DNA of 64,000 nucleotides from Spirochaetaceae bacterium (GTDB lineage Bacteria > Spirochaetota > Leptospiria > Leptospirales > Leptonemataceae): positions 115,157 through 179,156 of the forward strand of contig PBUB01000002.1 of assembly GCA_002729885.1 (NCBI GenBank), read 5' to 3'. Positions 35,856-44,661 of the stretch are shown here, piece after piece. The notes under the pieces are model-generated. The model worked only from the letters and a program-made list of their open reading frames with translations, did no database searches and was not told the DNA's origin. Made by a program: the position numbers and the translations under genes. Positions within the stretch are counted from its first letter, which is position 1; the number at the start of each line of letters is the position of its first letter.

Positions 35856-36718
35856 AAAACTTTGAGTGTACTGTCTGTCATAATCGTGAAGGCAAAGAGC
35901 TACTATTGATCAATAAGCCGGATCGATTCGAAGTTAGCATTGGGGTCTCTGCCCGGGGCTATGAGCGTAGATGGGTAGAATGTCTGGAATGCGGCACCGT
36001 AAACAACGTACTTCCGGATGATTCTCTGAACCGAATTGCTGCCCTTCGAAGTGCTTACTATGAGGTGGATTTCCAGGGCTCGGATGTATCTCAAAAATAC
36101 GAACTAGTAATGTCCTTGCCTCCGGATCAGTCGGATAATGCAGGCCGTGTAAACCGAGTCATTTCCTTTTGCGAAAGATGGTTCGAGAATAGGTCAAATT
36201 TCAAAGTTATGGACATCGGCGCTGGAACCGGAGTTTTCCTGTCGCGTCTTGTGGATCAAACCGACGGCAAGTGGGACTGCCTGGGGGTAGAGCCCGATCC
36301 TCGCGCTGCTGAGCATCTGAAGCGAATCGATAAATTTCGGGTTCATGAAGGACTGTATTCCGGGGGGGCAGATTTCGTTGGTTTCAATCTCGTAACTCTC
36401 AATAAAGTTTTGGAGCATATTGAGCATCCAGAGCCTTTCCTGCGGGATGTAGTCGAGAGCCTGGATAGTGAGAACGGGATTATTTATATCGAGGTTCCGG
36501 ATACAATGACTATTGATCTGCGTCCCCCAAACGATAACATCCTTGGCGCCCTTCATTGTCATCTCTATGATCCTCGAAGCCTATCAAACCTCCTGCATAT
36601 GACGGGCCTATCAATCCTGAGCGTAGCTCGAGTCGCGGACCCAAGTGGAAAGCTTACGGTCTATGCATTTGCTGCTCCGACACAAGCTATCATGCGTAAA
36701 GAATTTCCCCATGAATGA
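35852..36718 (+). CDS. SAM-dependent methyltransferase with Cys-pair N-terminus
   Basis: The 288-residue protein opens with a zinc-ribbon-like pair of CxxC motifs (CTVC near 6-9 and CLEC near 46-49). It then has a class I SAM domain (VMDIGAGTGVFLSRL) and the VLEHIEHPEPFL motif of the Methyltransf_23 group. It lacks the third domain of the gene at 30041, so it is a different type. ATG 35852 overlaps the wzx stop by ATGA. The upstream frame to 35699 lies inside wzx and is not real. The last 8 bases overlap neuB. Confidence 0.85.
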   Translation: MKNFECTVCHNREGKELLLINKPDRFEVSIGVSARGYERRWVECLECGTVNNVLPDDSLNRIAALRSAYYEVDFQGSDVSQKYELVMSLPPDQSDNAGRVNRVISFCERWFENRSNFKVMDIGAGTGVFLSRLVDQTDGKWDCLGVEPDPRAAEHLKRIDKFRVHEGLYSGGADFVGFNLVTLNKVLEHIEHPEPFLRDVVESLDSENGIIYIEVPDTMTIDLRPPNDNILGALHCHLYDPRSLSNLLHMTGLSILSVARVADPSGKLTVYAFAAPTQAIMRKEFPHE

Positions 36719-37706
36719 ATCCCTAAAAATCATCGCAGAGATTGGTTCGGTGCACGATGGCTCCCTCGGTAATGCACTGAAAGCGGTTGAAGCCGTGGCA
36801 AATTGCGGCGCAAATGTTGCTAAATTCCAGACGCATATTGCAGAAGCCGAAACGCTACCGGATGCTCCGATGCCTTCCTACTTCCGGGGAGAACCGCGGT
36901 TGGAATACTTCAAACGCACTGCGTTTACAGAGATGCAGTGGAAGATCATTTCCGATCATTGTCGTGAGTATGGAGTACAATTCTTATCTTCGCCGTTTTC
37001 TCTTGAAGCTGTAGATCTTCTGGAGGAGGTTGGAGTGGAAATATATAAAATTCCTTCCGGGGAGGTTAGTAATGTTCCTTTGCTTGAACATATTGTGCGA
37101 ACAGGGAAACCGGTGTATTTATCATCAGGCATGAGTAATTGGCAGGAACTGGATCAGGCCGTAAAGGTCCTGAGACCTGGAGGTCCGCTAACAATCATGC
37201 AATGCTCATCCATTTATCCCTGTCCCCCGGAAAAAGTCGGTCTTAATGTTATGTTGGAGATGAAGCATCGTTACGGGCTACCCGTCGGATTTTCGGACCA
37301 TACGCTGGGACAGGCGGCCTGTGTTTCGGCTGTTGCTCTGGGAGCGACGGTTATCGAGAAGCACTTTACTTTCTCCCGAATGATGTATGGCAGTGATGCC
37401 CGGCACAGCCTGGAACCGGAAGATTTTCGGGAGCTTTGCAGTAATTTACGAGAAGCAGAAACAATACGAAATAATCCTATCAATAAGGATAGTAATACAG
37501 AATATTCAGAAATGAAGCGGATCTTCGAAAAAAGCATTGTGACGAGGCGAGATTTGCCTGCGAATCATATCCTCGAGATTTCAGACCTTGCCTTCAAGAA
37601 ACCTGGCGATGGTATTCCGGCTGCCAGATATTCGGCAGTGCTAGGGAAATCTATCAAGGCGCCTTTGCCATCCAACCGCAAGATCAGCTGGGAAGATTTA
37701 AAGTGA
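36711..37706 (+). CDS. neuB: N-acetylneuraminate (nonulosonic acid) synthase
   Basis: The 331-residue enzyme condenses an N-acetylhexosamine with phosphoenolpyruvate to a nine-carbon acid. The NeuB barrel is visible: AEIGSVHDGSLGNA, VAKFQTHIAEAE, QFLSSPFSLEAVD, KIPSGEVSN, MQCSSIYPCPPEKVGL and FSDHTLGQAA. A C-terminal SAF (antifreeze-like) domain covers about 270-331. Neu, legionaminic and pseudaminic synthases share these marks. The absence of leg/pse dehydratase and aminotransferase genes here favours a Neu-type acid. ATG 36711 overlaps the preceding stop by 8 bases; the longer frame to 36645 is inside that gene. Confidence 0.94.
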   Translation: MNESLKIIAEIGSVHDGSLGNALKAVEAVANCGANVAKFQTHIAEAETLPDAPMPSYFRGEPRLEYFKRTAFTEMQWKIISDHCREYGVQFLSSPFSLEAVDLLEEVGVEIYKIPSGEVSNVPLLEHIVRTGKPVYLSSGMSNWQELDQAVKVLRPGGPLTIMQCSSIYPCPPEKVGLNVMLEMKHRYGLPVGFSDHTLGQAACVSAVALGATVIEKHFTFSRMMYGSDARHSLEPEDFRELCSNLREAETIRNNPINKDSNTEYSEMKRIFEKSIVTRRDLPANHILEISDLAFKKPGDGIPAARYSAVLGKSIKAPLPSNRKISWEDLK

Positions 37707-38854
37707 AGAAGATTTGCGTAGTAATTGGTTCCCGAGCGAATTACAGTAGTATCAAATCGGCTATGAAGGCGATTCAAGACCATTCCGAGCTGGAATTACA
37801 GCTCATTGTCGGAGCCTCGGCTCTTCTGGATCGCTATGGAGCTGTAATTCGTCTGATTGAACAGGATGGGTTTCCTATCGCTGCCCGGGTACATATGTTA
37901 ATCGAAGGCGAGACGCCAGCCACAATGGCTAAGTCCACAGGCCTTGGTTTGATGGAGTTGCCGACCTTATTTGAGCAATTGGCACCGGACGTGGTGTTAA
38001 CCGTAGGCGACCGTTTTGAAACCATGGCAACAACCCTAGCTGCCGCATATATGAACATTCCCGTCGCTCATACCATGGGAGGGGAGGTAAGCGGAACTAT
38101 CGATGAAAGCATACGACATGCCGTGACCAAATTTGCTCACATTCATTTCCCCGCTTCGCAGGGTGCTCGGGACCGCATTGTTAAGCTAGGTGAGTTGCCG
38201 GAGCATGTGCACATGGTAGGGTGTCCGCGAATTGACCTGGTGGCAGACATCTTGAATGCGGACCGAGCCTCACTAGAAAATGAGCTCTTTGAACGTGGAG
38301 TTGGAGATCATTTGAATATCGATGAGCCCTTTGCCCTGGTTTCTCAACACCCGGTGACCACGGAGTATGGAGCGGGCGAAGCGCAGATCACAGCTACTCT
38401 TCAGTCCATCCGGGAATTGAGTCTGCCAGCCATTGTTTTGTGGCCCAATGCAGATGCGGGATCCGATGACATTGCTCGCGGCATTCGCAAATGGCGTGAG
38501 CATGAAGGTGGTGATCGGATGCATTTCTTTAAGAACCTTCCTATCGAAACTTACGTCGGCCTGATGAAGAAGACTGCGTGTCTTGTTGGAAACTCCAGTA
38601 GCGGTATTCGTGAAGGAGCATTTATTGGAACACCAGTAGTAAACATCGGATCCCGGCAAAACGCTCGAGATCGGGGTAGCAACGTAATTGACGTTTCGTA
38701 TGGGAAAGACGAAATCAAAGCTGCCATTGCTCAGCAGTTGGACCATGGTCCTTATTCAATGGAGCCTATTTACGGCGATGGTCAGGCCGGAAAGCGCATA
38801 GCGGACATACTTGCGACGGAAGAAGTTTCCGTTCAGAAGTGTATTACCTATTAG
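37703..38854 (+). CDS. neuC: UDP-N-acetylglucosamine 2-epimerase, hydrolysing
   Basis: The 383-residue protein begins VVIGSRANYSSIKSAM, the NeuC/LegG form of the GSRADYG motif. It contains VLTVGDRFETMATTLAA, HTMGGEVSGTIDESIRHAVTK and the C-terminal VGNSSSGIREGAFIGTPVVNIGSRQ, all family hallmarks. It would turn UDP-GlcNAc into ManNAc and UDP, the precursor for NeuB. The start is GTG at 37703, sharing GTGA with the neuB stop. The coupling and the neuB-neuC-neuA order speak for one pathway. Confidence 0.94.
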   Translation: MKKICVVIGSRANYSSIKSAMKAIQDHSELELQLIVGASALLDRYGAVIRLIEQDGFPIAARVHMLIEGETPATMAKSTGLGLMELPTLFEQLAPDVVLTVGDRFETMATTLAAAYMNIPVAHTMGGEVSGTIDESIRHAVTKFAHIHFPASQGARDRIVKLGELPEHVHMVGCPRIDLVADILNADRASLENELFERGVGDHLNIDEPFALVSQHPVTTEYGAGEAQITATLQSIRELSLPAIVLWPNADAGSDDIARGIRKWREHEGGDRMHFFKNLPIETYVGLMKKTACLVGNSSSGIREGAFIGTPVVNIGSRQNARDRGSNVIDVSYGKDEIKAAIAQQLDHGPYSMEPIYGDGQAGKRIADILATEEVSVQKCITY

Positions 38855-38870
38855 AGTCCGAGAAGTATTA

Positions 38871-39566
38871 ATGAAGGTAGTCGCTGTAATTCCTGCTAGA
38901 GGAGGCTCCAAAGGGATCCCCCGCAAGAATTTGGCCGAGGTGAACGGGCGACCGCTCATCGCTTACAGTGTAGAAGCAGCCCTGTCAGCTCAGGCCATGG
39001 ACCATGTGATTGTTTCCACGGACGATGAGGAGATTGCAACCGTATCCCGTTCTCTTGGTGCAGAAGTGCCCTTTCTCCGGCCGGCGTCGCTGTCTGACGA
39101 TGTCGCACCCATGCTGGCAGTGCTCCGTCATACATTGGAGTGGTGCGAATCGAGGATGGATGTTGAAGCGATTGTTTTACTGCAGCCCACTTCACCGCTC
39201 AGGACCTGTCGTCACATTGATGAATCAATGGCTCTGTTTCGTTCTCAATCATTGACCAGCGTTGTGAGTGTCGTCGAAGTGCCGCACAATTTTAACCCTG
39301 TGTCTGTAATGAAACTTTCGGATGATGGAATGCTACAATCGTTTCTGGAGAGCTCTCAACAAATCGCGCGACGGCAGGACAAACCTGTAGTCTATGCCCG
39401 GAATGGCCCCGCAGTCCTTGTATGTAGTCCTGTAACAATCCATCAAGGAGAATTGTACGGGGCGAGGTGTATGCCTTACATCATGACGGCCCAGGACTCA
39501 CTGGACATTGATACACTTGAGGATTTAAAGCTGGCTGAGGAAATTCTTTCCGGGCGAAGAGTCTAG
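38871..39566 (+). CDS. neuA: CMP-N-acetylneuraminate (nonulosonate) cytidylyltransferase
   Basis: The 231-residue enzyme activates the nonulosonic acid with CTP. The N-terminal motif IPARGGSKGIPRKN binds CTP. STDDEEIA, LLQPTSPLRT and a C-terminal SLDIDTLEDL are typical of NeuA/LegF/PseF. It is the single-domain short form with no O-acetylesterase extension. ATG 38871 gives the standard start; the frame upstream to 38811 runs back into neuC. The ribosome site is weak (GAGAAG). Confidence 0.94.
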   Translation: MKVVAVIPARGGSKGIPRKNLAEVNGRPLIAYSVEAALSAQAMDHVIVSTDDEEIATVSRSLGAEVPFLRPASLSDDVAPMLAVLRHTLEWCESRMDVEAIVLLQPTSPLRTCRHIDESMALFRSQSLTSVVSVVEVPHNFNPVSVMKLSDDGMLQSFLESSQQIARRQDKPVVYARNGPAVLVCSPVTIHQGELYGARCMPYIMTAQDSLDIDTLEDLKLAEEILSGRRV

Positions 39567-41279
39567 GTGTTCTCCTTGGAAAACCAACTGAGGAAAATAG
39601 TCAATCTCCTTCCGTGGGTTCGTTCGCCGATCATGCTGATGCGAAAGGTGTGGCGAAATCGAAGTTACCTGGGTCAAATTTGGAGGGATTTGCGGGACAC
39701 CAGGCAAGCGACAAGATTCCTTCGGGAGGATAGCGCTGCTGAAAAGGGGGCAACGTTTAATCTATATCCCCTCGATGATGAATCAATATATAGTCTAAAG
39801 CAAATGGGGTTTGTAGCCCAGGCGCTCAGGCTTCGCGGTTGGAAGGTTCAAGTATTATTTCGCAACCGTTCAATGATTCTGGGCCGCCTCTATTTTAAAG
39901 CTTTCGGTATAAAGCGTTTTGTCTACCTCGATGATTATCCGCTGAGCCGGAAAGAAAAAATCTATTGTAGAAAAAAAGTAGAAGAATTCCTGGCGATGCC
40001 CCTCAGCCTTCAGAACGTCAAATCCTGGAGCTTTGAGAACTGCTGGATTGGGCCTCAGATCGTAGCCACCCTATCAAGAATCAGGTTTGAAGGTACTATT
40101 GATTTTCAGCGTCCTGAAGTCCGGCGCGAGCTATCGCGCATGCTAGGTCCTATCCTGGAGCATGTACTGCAGGCTATTAAGTGCCTGAGTTACAATAGAG
40201 CGGATCTGGCTCTTACAATTGAAGCGAACTATGCCCAGTTTGGACCTTTGGTGGACGCGGCTATTGCGCAGGGGATTTCCGTTATTCAAATGATCCAACC
40301 CTGGAAAGATGATGCCCTCACCTTTCGCCGCATGACCTCTGCAAGTCGCCGAGAACACCCGTCCTCTGTCTCCCAGGAGACTCTGACCGCATTGATGAAA
40401 CGTCCTTGGACCGATCGGGAGGAGCAGGCCCTAAATAAGATCTTTCAGGATAGATACAATGGTCGCTGGTTCCTTCAGAATCGTAACCAGAGCAGTACAA
40501 GACCCTATTCTCGTGATGAATTGATTCGTCGCTTTACCTTGAATCCTGCTAAGCCCATTGCAGTAGTGTTCTCCCAGGTTTTATGGGATGCAAACCTTTT
40601 CTACGGAAAGGATCTTTTTGAAGACGCAGGGGAGTGGTTTCTGGAAACCGTTAAGGCAGCCTGCAGAAATTCTGAATTGAATTGGCTTATTAAGCTACAT
40701 CCAGCTAACGTTTGGAAGAGAAATTATGAAGATGTTACGAATGATTACGCAGAGCTGGTCATGGTTCGGGAAGAGATCGGTGAGCTACCTTCGCATGTGA
40801 AAATTATTCCGGCAGATGATGACATCAGTACTCACTCTCTTTTCGAAACCATTGATTACGGCGTTACGGTACGCGGAACTGCTGGTCTTGAACTGGTTTG
40901 CTTTGGCAAAAACTGCGTTACAGCGGGTACCGGGCGCTACTCAAACCTGGGATTTACTCTCGATAGCGAAGATCGGGAAGAATACTTGAGTCGACTTGCG
41001 AAGCTGCATAACGAGAGCAAAATGAGTGACGACCAGATACTTCGAGCAAAATGGCATGCGTACGCAGCATTTGTGTTGCGAACATGGCCGATGATAAGCG
41101 CGCAAGCCGAATTCCGGTACCTGGAGCGAGGCCGTGCCCCGCTGGATCATAATCTAAAACTGACGGTAACATCCCTTGCAGAAATGGACCAAAATGGAGA
41201 TCTGCGCGACTGGGGAGATTGGGCAGAAAGCGGTACGGTAGACTACCTGCGCAGGGATCTTGCAGGTCAATACACATGA
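39567..41279 (+). CDS. Putative capsule/surface-carbohydrate glycosyltransferase (KpsC/KpsS-like C-terminus)
   Basis: The 570-residue protein has a C-terminal half with LNWLIKLHPAN, ISTHSLFETIDYGVTVRGTAGLEL and GKNCVTAGTGRYSNLGFTLD. This pattern is that of capsule-synthesis GT-B transferases and related O-antigen proteins. The N-terminal half is not recognised. It directly follows neuA, so transfer of the CMP-activated acid is a fair guess, but none of the standard sialyltransferase motifs is evident. GTG at 39567 abuts the neuA stop; a TTG at 39576 is an alternative. It shares ATGA with the next gene. Confidence 0.65.
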   Translation: MFSLENQLRKIVNLLPWVRSPIMLMRKVWRNRSYLGQIWRDLRDTRQATRFLREDSAAEKGATFNLYPLDDESIYSLKQMGFVAQALRLRGWKVQVLFRNRSMILGRLYFKAFGIKRFVYLDDYPLSRKEKIYCRKKVEEFLAMPLSLQNVKSWSFENCWIGPQIVATLSRIRFEGTIDFQRPEVRRELSRMLGPILEHVLQAIKCLSYNRADLALTIEANYAQFGPLVDAAIAQGISVIQMIQPWKDDALTFRRMTSASRREHPSSVSQETLTALMKRPWTDREEQALNKIFQDRYNGRWFLQNRNQSSTRPYSRDELIRRFTLNPAKPIAVVFSQVLWDANLFYGKDLFEDAGEWFLETVKAACRNSELNWLIKLHPANVWKRNYEDVTNDYAELVMVREEIGELPSHVKIIPADDDISTHSLFETIDYGVTVRGTAGLELVCFGKNCVTAGTGRYSNLGFTLDSEDREEYLSRLAKLHNESKMSDDQILRAKWHAYAAFVLRTWPMISAQAEFRYLERGRAPLDHNLKLTVTSLAEMDQNGDLRDWGDWAESGTVDYLRRDLAGQYT

Positions 41280-42529
41280 AAGTAGTCCATCTTAGCCATA
41301 CAGATGGCGGCTCCGGGGCCGGTCGTGCCGCCTACCGATTGCACCAGACTCTGGGTCGCATGGGGGTGGAATCCTCAATGCTGGTTGGTCAAAAGCGGAC
41401 GGATGACCAGACGGTACAATCGACCCGCGACTCCACGTTTGGCCGTATTAGCATCAAACTTTTCGAATATCTGGAAGCCCGAGCCGGACGATCCATGCGC
41501 AAGGACCCTTCCACTTTCTTTTCCCCGGCACGATATGCGCACTTTAATCCGGCGAAGGAAACTGTTGTGAAACGTGCTGACATCGTTTCCACATATTGGA
41601 TAAACGGCGCATTTATTTCTCCCGAAGGACTTGGCCGTACCAAGAAGCCTGTTGTCTGGAGACTTTCCGACATCTGGCCCTTTTCTGGAGGCTGTCATTA
41701 CCCGGGTACGTGTACAGGCTTTCAGGAACATTGCGGAAATTGCCCTCAACTTAAAAATCCCGGCGAAGCGGATGCCTCAAAGAAACTCTGGAAAAGGAAA
41801 TGGAAAGCGTGGCAATCTCTGAACTTGACTGTTGCCGCGCCTAGCAATTGGATCGCAAATCTGGCGAACCGGAGTAGCCTGTTTGGAAGATTTCCGATTC
41901 ATGTAATCCCCACAGGAATAGACCTGGAGCAGTTTCGTCCGTCGGACATGGCCGCAGCGCGCAATAGGCTAAGTCTCCCACAGGATCGATTGATCATCCT
42001 CTTCGGAGCCATGGATCCAGCGGATGACATGCGCAAAGGATACCATGAGCTTTTTGCCGCCCTTCAATACCTGGCCAAAACTCCACTTAAGGAAAAAGTT
42101 CTGGCTGTGTTGTTTGGAGGAAACGATGCTCCGAATCTGCCGGTCCCCTCAGTTTCCCTTGGACGTCTGAATTCCGAATCCGCCCTTTGCATAGCTTACA
42201 ACTCAGCAGACCTGGTGATTGTTCCCTCCTTGGAGGACAACCTACCCAACGTTGCCCTCGAGGCGATTTCCTGCGGGGCCCCGGTAGCTGGATTCGATGT
42301 GTGCGGAATGCCAGACATCATTAAGGACGAGTGGAACGGAAAGCTGGCCAATCACAAGGGGGGGAAGGATTTAGGGATGTGTATTGCTGAAGCCCTGAAT
42401 GACAGGGAACGACTCAAGGCCATGGGAGGGAATGCTCGCAAACATGCAGAGAGCAATTTTTCCCTGGTCGGTCAGGCTCGGCAGTATATAGATCTATATG
42501 AGAAGCTCTTAAATGAACGCACAAACTAA
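41276..42529 (+). CDS. Glycosyltransferase, WcaC-like GT4
   Basis: The 417-residue protein opens VVHLSHTDGGSGAGRAAYRLH, typical of the WcaC colanic-acid group. It carries the group signature WPFSGGCHYPGTCTGFQ with CGNCPQL, a cluster of conserved cysteines. The C-terminal Rossmann domain has HVIPTGIDLEQFRP, FGAMDPADDMRKGYHEL and the donor-site motif PSLEDNLPNVALEAISCGAPV. It should transfer a hexose or deoxyhexose to the lipid-linked unit; the donor is unknown. ATG 41276 overlaps the previous stop by ATGA, and the end overlaps the next gene by 17 bases. Confidence 0.88.
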   Translation: MKVVHLSHTDGGSGAGRAAYRLHQTLGRMGVESSMLVGQKRTDDQTVQSTRDSTFGRISIKLFEYLEARAGRSMRKDPSTFFSPARYAHFNPAKETVVKRADIVSTYWINGAFISPEGLGRTKKPVVWRLSDIWPFSGGCHYPGTCTGFQEHCGNCPQLKNPGEADASKKLWKRKWKAWQSLNLTVAAPSNWIANLANRSSLFGRFPIHVIPTGIDLEQFRPSDMAAARNRLSLPQDRLIILFGAMDPADDMRKGYHELFAALQYLAKTPLKEKVLAVLFGGNDAPNLPVPSVSLGRLNSESALCIAYNSADLVIVPSLEDNLPNVALEAISCGAPVAGFDVCGMPDIIKDEWNGKLANHKGGKDLGMCIAEALNDRERLKAMGGNARKHAESNFSLVGQARQYIDLYEKLLNERTN

Positions 42530-43283
42530 TCAAAATATACATGGCAAGTTTGATATTACTGTGGTCACAGTAGTGCGAAACGGCGAAAGGGTGATATCAG
42601 AGTGCATCGAGAGCGTTCTGTCTCAAGGAATCGATCGACTGGAATACATAATTGTGGATGGGGCTTCCACGGACAATACCCTGGAAATAATCAGGGGATT
42701 TGGGGACGCAGTTACCCAATGCATCAGCGAACCGGATACCGGTCTTTATGACGCAATGAACAAAGGGCTTCGACATGCCCGAGGGTACTATGTACATTTC
42801 CTTAATTCTGATGACCGGTATTCTTCGGAAGATACTCTAAAGAGAGTGATGCCTCTTCTTGATTCGCAATCCGTTTGCCATGGTCAGATGTATTACGTTA
42901 ACTCGTCGGGTGACAGAAAATTGCTCGGCGAACCCTTCTCCCGAAAAAGAGAGCTGAAGGCATCGAGGATGCCGCAGCCAGCAATGATCGTGCCCAGATT
43001 CATGTACGAGAAGGTAGGCGAATTTGATACAAACTATAGGATAGCTGCTGACTACGATATGGTACTCCGCTTAACAGAGCATTATCCGGCCCATTTTGTC
43101 CCGGTGCCCATTACAGTCATGCACACTGGAGGCATCAGTTTTCAGAGGCCGGATCTTGCTTTCGGGGAATCGTTAAAAGTGGCCCGAAAGCATGGCCGTT
43201 CCTGGATCGGTAGTCTTACGGATTTTGCCTTAAAGCATTTCAAATGGATCCTGTATAGATTGCTGAACCAGACAAGACAGTGA
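42513..43283 (+). CDS. Glycosyltransferase family 2
   Basis: The 256-residue protein has the GT2 fold: ITVVTVVRNGERVI, VDGASTDNTLEII, the EPDTGLYDAMNKGLRHARG stretch and the metal-binding LNSDDRY. A late ADYDMVLRL follows. This set matches small O-antigen transferases of the WcaA/WbbD-like kind. It has no membrane segment, so it acts at the cytoplasmic face. Start overlaps the preceding gene's end by 17 bases. The sugar transferred is unknown. Confidence 0.9.
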   Translation: MNAQTNQNIHGKFDITVVTVVRNGERVISECIESVLSQGIDRLEYIIVDGASTDNTLEIIRGFGDAVTQCISEPDTGLYDAMNKGLRHARGYYVHFLNSDDRYSSEDTLKRVMPLLDSQSVCHGQMYYVNSSGDRKLLGEPFSRKRELKASRMPQPAMIVPRFMYEKVGEFDTNYRIAADYDMVLRLTEHYPAHFVPVPITVMHTGGISFQRPDLAFGESLKVARKHGRSWIGSLTDFALKHFKWILYRLLNQTRQ

Positions 43284-43296
43284 TCAGGTTTGATTG

Positions 43297-44661
43297 ATGG
43301 AGCTCCATTTTTCCTGGATTCTGCCCAGCTTCGCGGCGATGGTGTTTGTCTTCGCCATTTATCGTCCAGATGTAATGGGCGGTACTGTAGTCGGGTTGCA
43401 TAGTATTATATCCAGTCTTGGTGCTTTGACGGGGCTTCAATGGTCGGCCATCCTAATGACAGCAACGCTCGCTGGTCAGATGACGCATCTATTGTGGCAC
43501 CGGAAATGTCGATTGAATGCAGAGGCGTTTTGGAGCGTTCGGAATGCAATACCGGCCCTTTTGTTCTTGTTAACATTAATCGCCGGAGTTACTGGCGAGA
43601 TCCGCAGAAACCTGGCCATTGAAACGGGGATTCCCGGAGGCTTTAATTTGGCTGGTATCACTTCCCGGGAGAACGGTTGGCACTCAGTCATCGTCCTGAC
43701 TCGCTGGATACCTTACTTCTTTGTTTGCTACCTGGGAATACTGTCCGGAAAAATTGAGAGACTGCTCCTGTTCTTTAGTCTTGGAGTAGTTCTGCAGTTA
43801 TTTGCGCTTCCTTATCCTTTTATAGAGAGGCTCATCGAGCAGTATCTTGATACAGGAATAGTTCCAGGTTTTGATTGGAAGGGAGTAAATAGAGCTTACA
43901 TTGGGTATGAAAGCTGCATTGCAGCTTCGTTTTGTGGACTGCAGATGCTTGAAACCCGCTGGCGACGTGAGTCGTTGGGACACCTGGGAATACTAATGGG
44001 AGCAACATTGGTGGTGGCAGTATCTGCGTCGAAAGGCCCTCTCTTGGCGATTGGAATGGTATACGTCATCCTGATTGGTGCTTCCTTGGTCAGGAGGTTT
44101 GCTACTTTAGCAGGACTGTTTGCTGCATTGCTGCTTCTCTTGGTGATTCTTGTCGGATCTATCCACACTGGGTCCCGGGAAAATCCGCAGCATGATGCGC
44201 AAATGGATCGGAGCTCGGAACCCATACTGGGAAAGCTCCGGAGCAATATGCGAGTGGCCGAGAGTGCGCAAATTCGTCTACGACTTATAGAACGAGCTGC
44301 GTACCCTGGAGTTTCTACTCCCGCAGGACTCCTTATAGGGAGAGGCTTTGGTTGGTCGCGTTACCAGCGAGCAGCAGACGGATCTGCTGAGTTTGCCGAT
44401 GTTGGCACTCATGTGTTTTGGATAGACCTTTACCTGGATACCGGGCTGCTTGGTTCTATTGCTTTCTTAATGGCATTGGCAATTTTGATTGGAAACCGAG
44501 ATGCAAGCTCTCCTTTAAAAGGTTCTTGGCTGATTGGGAGTCTTGGACTGATCTGGCTAATCAAATCGATCCTTGCGAGCGACAGCTATTCGGAGCCGAT
44601 TCCAGCGCTCTGGATTTCTGTATTGTTTGCGCAAAATGGCCCGAAAGGGAGTCTTGCTTGA
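43297..44661 (+). CDS. wzy: Wzy-like O-antigen polymerase
   Basis: The 454-residue protein has about 10-12 membrane helices and one large outward loop (about 300-365, with GRGFGWSRYQRAADGSAEF and THVFWIDLYLDTG). This loop and the terminal helices match the O-antigen polymerase/ligase fold. Its position inside the glycosyltransferase run, after wzx, supports a polymerase rather than a ligase. Start is ATG 43297; the TTG three bases earlier is less likely. It shares TTGA with the next glycosyltransferase, a strong sign of coupling. Confidence 0.78.
   Translation: MELHFSWILPSFAAMVFVFAIYRPDVMGGTVVGLHSIISSLGALTGLQWSAILMTATLAGQMTHLLWHRKCRLNAEAFWSVRNAIPALLFLLTLIAGVTGEIRRNLAIETGIPGGFNLAGITSRENGWHSVIVLTRWIPYFFVCYLGILSGKIERLLLFFSLGVVLQLFALPYPFIERLIEQYLDTGIVPGFDWKGVNRAYIGYESCIAASFCGLQMLETRWRRESLGHLGILMGATLVVAVSASKGPLLAIGMVYVILIGASLVRRFATLAGLFAALLLLLVILVGSIHTGSRENPQHDAQMDRSSEPILGKLRSNMRVAESAQIRLRLIERAAYPGVSTPAGLLIGRGFGWSRYQRAADGSAEFADVGTHVFWIDLYLDTGLLGSIAFLMALAILIGNRDASSPLKGSWLIGSLGLIWLIKSILASDSYSEPIPALWISVLFAQNGPKGSLA

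Noticed and set aside
44418..44657. Upstream extension of the GT4 frame
   Set aside because: It lies inside the wzy gene; TTG 44658 with a good ribosome site gives the normal GT4 start.
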